Source: Endozoicomonas sp965196975 (lineage in GTDB: Bacteria; Pseudomonadota; Gammaproteobacteria; Pseudomonadales; Endozoicomonadaceae). Taken from it: a stretch of 64,000 nucleotides of DNA. Location of the stretch: positions 5,828,001-5,892,000 of the forward strand of contig NZ_OZ239981.1 of the NCBI RefSeq assembly GCF_965196975.1, given 5' to 3'. The translations under genes were made by a program, and so were the position numbers. How positions within the stretch are numbered: the stretch's first letter is position 1; each line of letters opens with the position of its first letter. Shown piece by piece: positions 36,186 through 44,799 of the stretch. Below the pieces are notes generated by a model that ran no database searches, had not been told where the DNA came from, and was given only the letters and a program-made list of their open reading frames with translations.

Positions 36186-36538
36186 TGCGATCCTATTCTC
36201 AGAATATAAAGGAATTTCGACCGATTCTTAGTCAATTGGTTCCTTTGTACAGTGGAGGGGGCTGTAGGCATGCTATGAGATCGTACTGCTGTGTTGCTCT
36301 GAGTCAGCTTGTTCTCGGAATTGTTCAAAAAATAAACAATTAGCTGTATTTCTTGAAAGCTCTGGCGGTCAGGATGTTATCCACAGGTCATTCAGTGGTT
36401 TGACCAATAAAGCTGTTGATGACTAAAGAATAAGCTATATAAAAACTATTTTTTATATTGTGCAGGTGAAAGAAATAAGCCCGGCGATGCCGGGCTTATT
36501 TCTTTATGGATTTGATCGGAAGTTGAGGAATTTACAGC
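36186..36538. other. intergenic region
   Basis: About 350 bases between two minus-strand genes. It holds the terminator at 36472-36502 and otherwise no recognisable feature. Confidence 0.5.
36472..36502. terminator. strong bidirectional terminator
   Basis: Perfect 14-base stem GAAATAAGCCCGGC / GCCGGGCTTATTTC with a 3-base GAT loop, downstream of the minus-strand 154-residue gene. Confidence 0.88.
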
Positions 36539-37003
36539 TCAGTGACGAGTTTCACTGGCGGGTAAAATGTTTGGGTGATCCAACCAGTCTTCTGGATTGT
36601 CATCAATCGTATCAACAGCTTCTGCTTCTTCAAGCTCTCCTCGTGTCGCCAGTACGGCCAGCTCTTTTGCAAATTTCTGCAGAAGATTAATCACGTCATC
36701 ACGATTGCTATTCAGGCTTTCATCAATTTCGATACTGAACAGAGGAGGAGCATCGTCAGCCAGCTCTTCCTCTTCTTTACGAATTAGAACCATCTGCAGG
36801 CCGGAAAACTCGTCATCACTGACTTCGGCCAGTTTAAAGGTAATGGACTGTGCTTCTCGAAGAATAGACAGCAGTTTCAGGGCTTCGGCAGCACTAAGAT
36901 CTCCGGCATCCACACGGGCTTCGACATACTCTCTGGCAGAAAGGCCAGACGCAATGTAGTTGTCTACCAGATCTTGAATACTCTTGTACTTGTTTTGGCT
37001 CAT
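36539..37003 (-). CDS. acidic cytoplasmic protein of unknown function
   Basis: A 154-residue soluble protein with no signal peptide or membrane helix. It is largely helical and strongly acidic (KEEEELADDAPPLFSIEIDES, EELEEAEAVDTIDDNPEDWLD). Residues 8-45 read IQDLVDNYIASGLSAREYVEARVDAGDLSA. No family is recognised. GGAGG precedes the ATG at 37003. Possibly a small regulator or chaperone-like protein, but there is no real evidence for either. Confidence 0.6.
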   Translation of the reverse strand: MSQNKYKSIQDLVDNYIASGLSAREYVEARVDAGDLSAAEALKLLSILREAQSITFKLAEVSDDEFSGLQMVLIRKEEEELADDAPPLFSIEIDESLNSNRDDVINLLQKFAKELAVLATRGELEEAEAVDTIDDNPEDWLDHPNILPASETRH

Positions 37004-37316
37004 AGACCCTCCTGACAGCTATTTCAGCTGATGCCTGACAAGAAATTTGTCAGACGCCAAGGCCAGATTCACCAGAGATAACTCTGGTTCCTGTTTCCAG
37101 TGTACCTGATTAGCGATGAATGTATAGGGATTAATACTGATGAAGTTGAAGTGATATGACTATAGTCTCATGGTTAGATTGGCTTGAGCCTTTAATCACC
37201 GGCTATGTTCTTTTCTCTAAGCAGATTTACTAGGCTCAACTGGCCACCAATAGAGCCTAAAGCTTTTTTGTTGTTTGGATGGTGCTTTCAACCGTTGGGG
37301 CGCTTGTTACAAAAGT
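37004..37316. other. intergenic region between divergent genes
   Basis: About 310 bases. A small hairpin CTGACAA / TTGTCAG lies near 37036-37054. No gene is visible. The LysR promoter and its own operator are expected here but cannot be placed. Confidence 0.4.
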
Positions 37317-38276
37317 ATGAACTTGTACAGACTTAACCTGAATCTTTTGCCAGGCCTTAAGGCACTACTCGATACTCAAAGTGTTTCTCTTGCGGCAAAG
37401 CAGATGCATGTCACTCAGTCCGCCATGAGCCGGACGCTGGCCCAGTTGCGTGAAGCCCTGAATGATCCGATTCTTGTCAGGCAGGGAAATCGCATTTTTC
37501 TATCTGAAAAAGCATTGGCATTGAAAGATGATGTCAATCGTGTGGTGACTGAAGCCAGTACCATATTTGAAAATCAGCAGTTTGATCCCTGGATTACCGA
37601 AAAAAACTTCACAATTGCCGGGACTTACATTGTTCTTGAACAAATTCTGCCACAGATCCTTCACCAGTTCTGGAAGCAGGCACCTAATTTTAACTTTGAG
37701 CTATTACAGTTCAGCCCGCAACTGGATAAAAAACTGGAGGCTGGTCAGGTTGACCTAGTGCTTGGGTATGTAGGAAAGCCTCCTGCTGGTTTCAGCTATG
37801 TGCCACTGATGGAGGATAGTATCTGTGCCTTGGTGCATGAGGATCATCCTCTCGTAGATCAAGAGATTACCATTGAAGATCTTGAGCATTACTCAGTGAT
37901 TCGCCACTCTTCATGGATGGGAAGCCCTCATTTCATCAGGGACTACCTGGAAGGTCTCAGTGAGAATATCCGTGTCGTTGCTAAAACTCCCAACCTGCCG
38001 ATTGGGTTGCAACTGGTAAAGGACACCAGCCATATTCTGATTACTATGGAGAAAGCGGCTCGGTCCAACACTTATGTACAGAATATGAAGATGAAGACTC
38101 TGCCCGGTAAACCACCCAGGGTTAAGTACTATGTAGTTTGGCCTGAGTATTGGGAGCATAACCGAGCGCATCGCTGGTTTAGAGAATTCATTATCAACCG
38201 TTTTCGTCTCAAGCTGAAAGAGATGGACAGGCAGAATGCGTTAATTAACGATGAGCAGGTAATCGTTGCCCATTAA
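37317..38276 (+). CDS. LysR family transcriptional regulator
   Basis: A 319-residue protein. The N-terminal winged helix-turn-helix is typical: LPGLKALLDTQSVSLAAKQMHVTQSAMSRTLAQLREALNDPILVRQGNRIFLSEKA. Residues 90-300 form the two-lobed effector-binding domain (FTIAGTYIVLEQILPQIL, then VDLVLGYVGKPPAGF). It belongs to the NodD/SyrM-like group by motif, with unknown target. The ATG at 37317 is chosen because the DNA-binding domain starts there; an in-frame TTG at 37275 adds unconserved residues. The following secreted-protein gene is 105 bases downstream and may be co-transcribed. Confidence 0.88.
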   Translation: MNLYRLNLNLLPGLKALLDTQSVSLAAKQMHVTQSAMSRTLAQLREALNDPILVRQGNRIFLSEKALALKDDVNRVVTEASTIFENQQFDPWITEKNFTIAGTYIVLEQILPQILHQFWKQAPNFNFELLQFSPQLDKKLEAGQVDLVLGYVGKPPAGFSYVPLMEDSICALVHEDHPLVDQEITIEDLEHYSVIRHSSWMGSPHFIRDYLEGLSENIRVVAKTPNLPIGLQLVKDTSHILITMEKAARSNTYVQNMKMKTLPGKPPRVKYYVVWPEYWEHNRAHRWFREFIINRFRLKLKEMDRQNALINDEQVIVAH

Positions 38277-38972
38277 CAAGTGGTCACTTTACCTCTTCAG
38301 GTTTTTCTCTGTAAATCAAAGGGGGATGTAACAGGATAACTATACTTGGCTTCCGGCATTAAGCGGTGGGTCAGTTTGTTATGCAGTTGCTTTCAGCGTT
38401 TGGTAAAGGCTATTTGCTCTTTCTTCTTTTTGTTTCTTGCCGCCTTTATTCAACAGAACCTGCCATTGAGGTTATCATCTCTGGAGCCAGTCATGCGGCA
38501 GGGGTAGAAAATGGCATTTCTAATCCTGATACTAACGGCGCTTTACAGGGCCTGCATGATGCCGGCGTTGTTAATGCCCCTCATCGGCTGATCTACTTCG
38601 GGCCTCAAAAAATTACCGAGGTCCCAAAGCTAATGGCCCACCATTCTGTCTATACAAATTTTCTTGAGAATGATCTTTTTCAATTTATTAAAGCCAGGCG
38701 TGCTGAAAATCAGGAAAATTATATTGGGGTCATCCTTCCTGAGTTTGTCTGGTTGCGATTGGTGACATCCTATAATCAGGACTCATTCTGCAAAATCAAA
38801 AGACATGATTTTGACCCCTTTATCAATAGAGAAGAATCCTCGTTGTTAGGGTTTCTCGGAGATTTCAAGAAAGCATTATTCGGACCGATTTATTATCACC
38901 TTCGGCATCGGCCTGAAAATATTTCCGAGAGCAGTATGGCGATCAAGAGTAGTCTGAAGGCGTCAATAGATC

Positions 38973-40363
38973 GGGTGCTCTCTCTGAATGATTGAAACAA
39001 TAGTGCTCTATTTTCACAGCTACTATGGGAACACCACTCATAATAGTTAACTGTCATGCCCGCTTCTGTTATTTCCAGCTCTACCAAAAGCATCGTTTTG
39101 CAAATTGAAGTTTCTATAGATTCAGGCAACATGCTGAATCTTGAAGATAGTTTACAGCGTGCACTCAATGAAGCCGGGCAGCTTGGAACAAAAGAGTTAT
39201 TGGGGCTATTTGAATCACCCAATAAAGAACCTATCGTCGTTAATCAGCAGAAGTGGAACTACAAAGGAAAGGTTCTTAAGCACTATGAAACCTTATACGG
39301 TCGTATACCTTTGGAGCGCTCCGTATATCAGGGTGTCAGAGGTGGCAGTACTCTGGCAGCACTTGATCTTCGTGCCGGTATTATTGGTTCAGCTACCCCC
39401 AAATTTGCCAAGTCTATCGCCTGGAAATACAGCCAGATGCCAGCGCCTGCGGTAAAAGAAGATTTTGAGACCAACCATCAAAGGACGCTTTCAAATTCTT
39501 ATATCAAGCATTTATCGGACAGAGTAGGTGCATTAATTGAAGACCAGCAAGACACTCACTACCACCTTCCTCCACTAAAAGAGCCTGTTGAAACAATAGC
39601 CATTGGTCTGGATGGAACCTGCATGCTGCTTTGTGAAGAAGGCTGGAGGGAAGCCATGTGTGGGACATTGAGCCTATATTCTGCAGATGGAGACAGGCTC
39701 CACACGATATATACAGCCAGTTCGCCAGAGTATGGTAAACAAAGCTTTATGAGCAAGCTCGACGAGGAGATTGCAGATCTAAAACGACTCTACCCAAATG
39801 CCACATACATCGGGGTAGCTGACGGGGCTAGAGAAAACTGGAGTTATTTGAAACAACATACCTCTGGGCAGATACTCGATTTTTATCATGCATCTGAATA
39901 TTTAGCTGGAGCAGCGGAAGCACTGTTTCCAACCAGTAAGGCGAAGCGACACCAGTGGCTTGAAGACAGGCTACATAGTTTGAAAAACAAGCGTGGAGCA
40001 GCCAAAAAAATCCTTCAGGAAATTGAATCAGCCGAGCTCCCGAAAAAGACAATCGCACTGACAGAGAAGCGCTACAAAGCTGTGAGCTATTTTACAAACA
40101 ATCACCAGTTAATGAATTATCATCAGGCGCTTAAACGCCATTGGCCAATAGGTTCAGGAGTTACTGAAGCGGCTTGTAAGACTCTGGTAAAGCAACGATT
40201 ATGTGGTTCTGGAATGAGGTGGAAAGCAACAGGAGCGGAAGTGCTTTTGACAACAAGAGCACTGATCCAGAGTAAGGGGCGCTGGGAACAACTTTGGTCT
40301 GAGTTCATGACTGGAAAGGTTGAAGCTAACCTATGAGTCAGTTATCAAATTGAGAGAGCACCC
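38973..40363 (+). mobile_element. ISKra4-family element, copy A
   Basis: 1391 bases. Terminal inverted repeats share the perfect 12-base tip GGGTGCTCTCTC, with weaker similarity beyond. It is flanked by the perfect 8-base target duplication AATAGATC (38965-38972, 40364-40371). The transposase is the same as in copy B. Confidence 0.95.
39056..40336 (+). CDS. ISKra4 family transposase (copy A)
   Basis: A 426-residue DDE-type transposase. Core motifs are IAIGLDGTCMLLCEEGWREAM (D186), HTIYTASSPEYGKQSFMSKL, YIGVADGARENWSYL (D256), ILDFYHASEYLAGAAEALF (D275) and WPIGSGVTEAACKTLVKQRL (E371). This set is characteristic of ISKra4/ISAzba1-type enzymes. The N-terminal 130 residues are helical and include YGRIPLERSVYQG. 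The frame is undamaged, so the copy may be active. Confidence 0.92.
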   Translation: MPASVISSSTKSIVLQIEVSIDSGNMLNLEDSLQRALNEAGQLGTKELLGLFESPNKEPIVVNQQKWNYKGKVLKHYETLYGRIPLERSVYQGVRGGSTLAALDLRAGIIGSATPKFAKSIAWKYSQMPAPAVKEDFETNHQRTLSNSYIKHLSDRVGALIEDQQDTHYHLPPLKEPVETIAIGLDGTCMLLCEEGWREAMCGTLSLYSADGDRLHTIYTASSPEYGKQSFMSKLDEEIADLKRLYPNATYIGVADGARENWSYLKQHTSGQILDFYHASEYLAGAAEALFPTSKAKRHQWLEDRLHSLKNKRGAAKKILQEIESAELPKKTIALTEKRYKAVSYFTNNHQLMNYHQALKRHWPIGSGVTEAACKTLVKQRLCGSGMRWKATGAEVLLTTRALIQSKGRWEQLWSEFMTGKVEANL

Positions 40364-41048
40364 AATAGATCTGCTGGACAATATGGGAGAAAAGCTTGGT
40401 GCAGTATTTCTGGTTGTTGGACTCCCTCAGCAGTTTAAGGAAACAGGAGTCCTCAGAGGGAATTGCATCCATATTTATGAGCCTTTGGTCAATATTATAC
40501 CAAATGATGACCAGACACTGGTCCGGCACTATCTGACTTTCTGGCTTTTATCTTCACCCGGTGAAATGGAAAAATTGCCAGATATACAAAACTGGATAAA
40601 CCATCCTCCTTGTTTTCAGAATGGTTTGGTTGAGGAAATCAATGAACTTGTTCAGTCTTATTCACATAATAAAAAGTACGTCCGCTTTTATGATATGGGC
40701 GGTTATCTGAAGCAATATGGCGACAAGCTGGCGTTGAAATTGTCTGAATCTCAGTGGGTACTGTTCAAACTGAATCGTATTTTTAATCAGAGTGAGAAAA
40801 GTCCGCTTCATTTATACAAAGGGGCTTATGACTTAACTGCAATATTATACCTTGAGGCTCTGTCTTTATTAGTGAGTGAGTCATTACGGGGCGATACTTC
40901 AGGTCTTATTCACCAAGGGCGGCGAGAAGAGCTGATTTTGAGAAAAAAAATCGAGTTTCAGGGGGAAATGGTTGATAGCCCCTTTAAATGAGTTGGTGTG
41001 AGTATCGTTTATATCTGGCCAAGCCATGACAGCCTGACCAGAGGTGAA

Positions 41049-41309
41049 TTAATAGCTGATGGCAGCATGATTGGATGCGGTATCAATGCATCTCAAGGCA
41101 ACCACATCATGAAGTTTTTCAACCTGAGTAATGAGAAGGTGAGCTGGTCGGAGGCTGGAGACACTCATGGATAGCTCAATTTTCTCACCGCAGTTTGAGG
41201 GAGCCATGCTCATGCTGTTGAGAGTGAACCCCCTGTGTCGGATGACTCTGAGTACCCGCTCTACAACGTCTGGTTGTTTATGGCATTGCATATGTAACTG
41301 GAAACTCAT
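41049..41309 (-). CDS. ilvM: acetolactate synthase 2 small (regulatory) subunit
   Basis: An 86-residue ACT-domain protein: FQLHMQCHKQPDVVERVLRVIRHRGFTLNSMSM and ELSMSVSSLRPAHLLITQVEKLHDVVAL. It is the regulatory/activating partner of acetohydroxyacid synthase II. The start overlaps the ilvG stop by 4 bases (ATGA), giving translational coupling, as in enteric ilvGM. ilvE, ilvD and ilvA do not follow. Confidence 0.93.
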   Translation of the reverse strand: MSFQLHMQCHKQPDVVERVLRVIRHRGFTLNSMSMAPSNCGEKIELSMSVSSLRPAHLLITQVEKLHDVVALRCIDTASNHAAISY

Positions 41310-42961
41310 GAGCGTTTCTCCAACATTTCATGATTAGAGGCTCCTGGTGGAACCAGAGGCCATACGTTTTCCATGGCATCGATGCGAACGTGAAGCAGCC
41401 ATGGGCCATTCACATTCAGCATCTCATCCAGAGCGGAAGGCACTTCATTGCGGTGGGTTATGGTTCTGCCACCGATGCCAAAGGCATTGGCCAGCGTAAT
41501 AAAGTCAGGGTTGTCAGAAAGATCGGTTTCGCTGTAACGGCCTTCATAAAATAGCTCCTGCCACTGGCGTACCATGCCCAGCTTCTGGTTATCCAGCAGA
41601 ATGATTTTGATTGGCAACTGTCTTCTTCTTATGGTGTTCAGCTCTTGAACATTCATCATGAACGATCCATCACCGGATACCAGGGTAACGGTATCACCCG
41701 GCCTTGCTATGGCAGCACCGATGGCGGCAGGCAGACCAAAGCCCATGGTACCCAGACCTCCACTGGTCAAATGGTTACGGGTGTGATGGAAGGCCATATG
41801 CTGGGCAACCCACATTTGATGCTGCCCTACATCGCAGCTGATGATGGCATTATCAGGTAATTTCCGGGATAACTGGTTGAGCAGATGCGGTGCATAAATA
41901 TCTTCACCAGGTTTGTCGTATTGCCATTGATACTCTGCTTTGAGTTGCTGACAGTGGCAAAGCCACTCGTTGACGGGTAAAGCAGACGACAGTTCTTTCA
42001 GTACCCATTGCATGGGCTGATGAAAGACGACATTTGCAGCTCTGCGTTTGTGGACTTCTGCAGGGTCAATATCTATGTGAATAACCTTGGCATCAGGGGC
42101 AAATGTGTCCAGTTTTCCCGTAACCCGGTCATCGAAACGAGCACCCACCACAATTAATAAATCACACAGTTGTACTGCAGTGTTAGCTGCCTGGTTGCCA
42201 TGCATCCCCAGCATTCCAAGATAACCCTCGTTATCCAGATTTACGGTACCAAGCCCTTTTAACGTACAGACACTCGGCAGACCGGTAACTTTTAGAAAAT
42301 GACGCAGTTCTTCCGTGGCATGAGCCATATTCACTCCACCACCGATATAGGCGATGGGGCGTGATGTTGACAGCATGAGTTCCTGAGCTTTATGAAGGTT
42401 TTCATAGGCTGCCTTATCAGGGGTGAAGCCGTTCGAAACCAGATCAAGAGGTGGGTGCCAGCTGGCGGGAGCCTGTTGTATATCTTTGGGAATATCCACA
42501 AGTACGGGGCCGGGTCGCCCAGAATTAGCCAGAGTAAATGCCTGATGAAGGGTCTGGCAAAGCATGTCTGGTTCTGTCACCAGAAAACTGTGCTTGGTGC
42601 AGGCCATGGACAGCCCCAGGATGTCTATCTCCTGAAAGGCATCAGTACCAATAGCATTGGTGGGTACCTGGCCGGTAATGGCAACAATGGGAACGGAATC
42701 CATCATCGCATCCGCCAGTGCGGTAATCAGGTTGGTTGCACCAGGGCCTGAAGTGGCAATACAGACACCGGTTCGGTGGCTTGAGCGAGCATAACCAATC
42801 GCGGAGAAACCGGCTCCCTGCTCATGGCGGCAGAGAAGGTGCTCAATGGGGGAATCAAGAAGAGCGTCATACACCGGCATAATGGTGCCGCCGGGATAAC
42901 CAAAAACGGTATCAACACCGTGGTGTACCAGGGTTTGTACGATTGCTTCAGCGCCATTCAT
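41306..42961 (-). CDS. ilvG: acetolactate synthase 2 catalytic subunit
   Basis: A 551-residue thiamine-diphosphate enzyme that condenses two pyruvates to acetolactate, or pyruvate with 2-ketobutyrate, at the start of valine, leucine and isoleucine synthesis. Domains: N-terminal Pyr domain with the catalytic Glu in LLCRHEQGAGFSAIGYARSS, central FAD-binding domain (VVGARFDDRVTGKLDTFAP), and C-terminal ThDP domain (VSGDGSFMMNVQELNTI, ILLDNQKLGMVRQWQELFY). It forms an operon with ilvM. It is preceded by a peptide leader and attenuator at 43055-43203, indicating control by branched-chain amino acid supply. Confidence 0.96.
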   Translation of the reverse strand: MNGAEAIVQTLVHHGVDTVFGYPGGTIMPVYDALLDSPIEHLLCRHEQGAGFSAIGYARSSHRTGVCIATSGPGATNLITALADAMMDSVPIVAITGQVPTNAIGTDAFQEIDILGLSMACTKHSFLVTEPDMLCQTLHQAFTLANSGRPGPVLVDIPKDIQQAPASWHPPLDLVSNGFTPDKAAYENLHKAQELMLSTSRPIAYIGGGVNMAHATEELRHFLKVTGLPSVCTLKGLGTVNLDNEGYLGMLGMHGNQAANTAVQLCDLLIVVGARFDDRVTGKLDTFAPDAKVIHIDIDPAEVHKRRAANVVFHQPMQWVLKELSSALPVNEWLCHCQQLKAEYQWQYDKPGEDIYAPHLLNQLSRKLPDNAIISCDVGQHQMWVAQHMAFHHTRNHLTSGGLGTMGFGLPAAIGAAIARPGDTVTLVSGDGSFMMNVQELNTIRRRQLPIKIILLDNQKLGMVRQWQELFYEGRYSETDLSDNPDFITLANAFGIGGRTITHRNEVPSALDEMLNVNGPWLLHVRIDAMENVWPLVPPGASNHEMLEKRS

Positions 42962-43055
42962 ATCGATTATCCCCTGGCTGCCAGATTCTGAGGGTAATCG
43001 CTTCAGATAGAATGACAGGCAGGGTAATGACAGACAGGATGATCAGGTTGAGCAT
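42948..43055 (-). CDS. 35-residue ORF between the ilv attenuator and ilvG
   Basis: Begins ATG at 43055 after a strong ribosome site (GGAG, AAGGAG). It encodes MLNLIILSVITLPVILSEAI and continues TLRIWQPGDNRYEWR. Almost half of the first 23 residues are Leu, Ile or Val. It overlaps the start of ilvG by 14 bases, so ribosomes finishing it could re-initiate at ilvG. It may be a second regulatory peptide coupling ilvG translation to branched-chain charging. It occupies the place of E. coli ilvX but shows no similarity to it that I can see. Confidence 0.6.
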   Translation of the reverse strand: MLNLIILSVITLPVILSEAITLRIWQPGDNRYEWR

Positions 43056-43078
43056 GACTTTTCTCCTTCTCCAGATAT

Positions 43079-43113
43079 AAAAAAACCCCCGGACCTTTCG
43101 GTGCGGGGGTTTT
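43079..43113 (-). promoter_or_regulatory. ilv attenuator terminator
   Basis: On the minus strand AAAACCCCCGCACC pairs with GGTCCGGGGGTTTT (one mismatch) around GAAA, followed by about seven U. It sits between the leader peptide stop and ilvG, as expected for transcription attenuation. Antiterminator alternatives were not modelled. Confidence 0.85.
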
Positions 43114-43128
43114 GTAGATGCTGTTTCT

Positions 43129-43203
43129 TCAGCCCACAAAGCCACCCGCGGTGATAATAATCACCACGTTTAGAATGACTAGCTGGCTCAGGGCTGAAGG
43201 CAT
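43129..43203 (-). CDS. ilvL: ilv leader peptide
   Basis: A 24-residue ORF reading MPSALSQLVILNVVIIITAG then GFVG. The core LVILNVVIII is a run of branched-chain codons, equivalent to the regulatory run in the E. coli ilvGMEDA leader. Stalling at these codons when Ile/Val/Leu-tRNA is short would prevent the downstream terminator from forming. The stop lies 15 bases before the terminator stem. Confidence 0.85.
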   Translation of the reverse strand: MPSALSQLVILNVVIIITAGGFVG

Positions 43204-43305
43204 GATCTGTTTACCAAAATTCGTTTGTCAGATTTAAATACTTAACGTATTGGTTTTTATAGCACAGCATTATTTGCAGTGCCAGAATCTTAGCTTCCGT
43301 GTTAT

Positions 43306-44583
43306 TTAAAATGGCTGATTCACGAAGACTCGGAAAAACGTCTCTTCATCACCGCTGGCTATTTCGGTTCTAACGGTAACCCCCTCAACCCGGAACCGGA
43401 TGCCGCCACCAAAGCTGGTTTTCATATCCTGATGCAACTCTTGAACGTCAAAGTCGTCGGCAACTCGCCCTGCATCCATAAACAGAGTCCATTGCCACCA
43501 GGGTATATCGTAGAGTGGACCAATAATTGGCATGTCTTCCAGAGGCTGCCACTTTGGCATCATGCGATATTCGATGCTGTAGGAAACGGCTGAACGGCCG
43601 TAAAAGCGGTCTGAGCCATAACCGCGCAGTTTATCCCAGCCACCCAGATTGATGCCTGCAAAGGAGGGCGGACGTCGGAAGACGTCTTCCCCATTAACGG
43701 TTACCGTATCGTTCCATGTAGGGGTATCAGCTACCCAGGCATTTAAGGCCAGTACCTGCTGGTCCATCAGGTCGTTGCTGCCCAGACTGAAGAATTTACT
43801 GAACTCAAACTCAACCGTAGACCAGTCTGGTCGGTCTTCACTGCCCCAGTCATAGGTATAGGTGAATGATGTCCGGCTGCCACGGGTGGGTAAATGGCTG
43901 GAATTACGGTTGTCATACTCCAGAGTCAGGCGAATACCGGCAGACTCATCGGCTTCATGTTCCGGCTGGAACTCATCAAGTCGTTGACTCTTGTAATAGG
44001 GCTGCAGCTCCAGAGAGGTGATTCCGGTCGTTAATGGGTTCCAGTAGGTTCTGCTGCTTTCATAGCCTCTGGATTTTTTCGCCATGGCCGCAAGTGCGCC
44101 ATCCTTACCATCGCCAATCGGGAGGATGTACTGGAAATGAGCCTGATAGTGTTGCTCACGTCCTCCGGTGCGGACTGAGTTCTCGAGACTGGAATCATTA
44201 CTCCCTGGTTTCTCATTCGGGTAGTTCGGGTTACCAGGCAGGAAATAATTGGTTTCAGCCAGGCTGGATTCCAGAACACTGAAATCCATCTGCCAATGGT
44301 CAAGGCCCGGAACCATCACATTATAAAGACCCAGATAGCCCATTTTGGTGCCATTGCTTGACCCTATCACGGTTCCAAACAGCGTCATCTGAGGCTGTAT
44401 CAGACCTTTTACAACACCCGCTCCACCAAAAGCCATTCCCCAGTCTTCAGAACTGAAAAGAAACGGCGCTCCAATGGCTTCTTTGTATAGAGACTCAGAT
44501 TTGGCTGAATCGCCGGCCGCAACAACGCAGCTGTTCAGTAAAGTGAGAAGCCCCAGGGTGAGTGTTCTTTTCGTTCCAATCAT
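43306..44583 (-). CDS. BamA/TamA-like (Omp85) outer membrane barrel without POTRA domains
   Basis: A 425-residue exported protein with signal peptide (LLTLLNSCVVAAG) and mostly beta strands. It ends in FRVFVNQPF with terminal Phe, as outer membrane barrels do. The Omp85 hallmark is GGWDKLRGYGSDRFYGRSAVSYSIEYR, matching the conserved (V/L)RG(F/Y) loop-6 motif. WTLFMDAGRV and TSFGGGIRFR are typical last strands. There are no POTRA repeats, so it is like the short surface-antigen D15-type proteins. Role unknown, possibly secretion or lipid transport. Confidence 0.88.
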   Translation of the reverse strand: MIGTKRTLTLGLLTLLNSCVVAAGDSAKSESLYKEAIGAPFLFSSEDWGMAFGGAGVVKGLIQPQMTLFGTVIGSSNGTKMGYLGLYNVMVPGLDHWQMDFSVLESSLAETNYFLPGNPNYPNEKPGSNDSSLENSVRTGGREQHYQAHFQYILPIGDGKDGALAAMAKKSRGYESSRTYWNPLTTGITSLELQPYYKSQRLDEFQPEHEADESAGIRLTLEYDNRNSSHLPTRGSRTSFTYTYDWGSEDRPDWSTVEFEFSKFFSLGSNDLMDQQVLALNAWVADTPTWNDTVTVNGEDVFRRPPSFAGINLGGWDKLRGYGSDRFYGRSAVSYSIEYRMMPKWQPLEDMPIIGPLYDIPWWQWTLFMDAGRVADDFDVQELHQDMKTSFGGGIRFRVEGVTVRTEIASGDEETFFRVFVNQPF

Positions 44584-44799
44584 TCCGCAAAAAATTCCTG
44601 ATATCCCTGATGGGTGTTCCTGGTAATTGTTTGAATAACCAAGTTTATTTGTGGGTATGTCTTAAATCTGTCATCAGCTAATGAGTGCTATGAGTGGTGG
44701 CTGATGTAATGGCTGTATTATCAATACTTGGAAGGATTTCTAAATACGGTATTGCCTCAGTTTACCCGGCCTTTAAAATGACCAGCTGATTTCAGGGGC

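Larger units (their letters stand above)
38381..40991 (+). pseudogene. uncharacterised exported protein, interrupted by ISKra4 copy A
   Basis: Removing the element and one AATAGATC copy joins ...KASID (to 38972) to LLDNMGEKLG (from 40372) in frame, giving 403 residues. The N terminus is a signal peptide (LLFLLFVSCRLYSTEPA). Visible segments include EVIISGASHAAGVENGISNP, NYIGVILPEFVWLRLVTSY and LGAVFLVVGLPQQFKETGVL. No family is recognised. The ATG at 38381 has GGTGGG about 10 bases upstream; a GTG at 38366 is possible. Both halves look freshly coding, so loss of function is recent. Confidence 0.8.
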
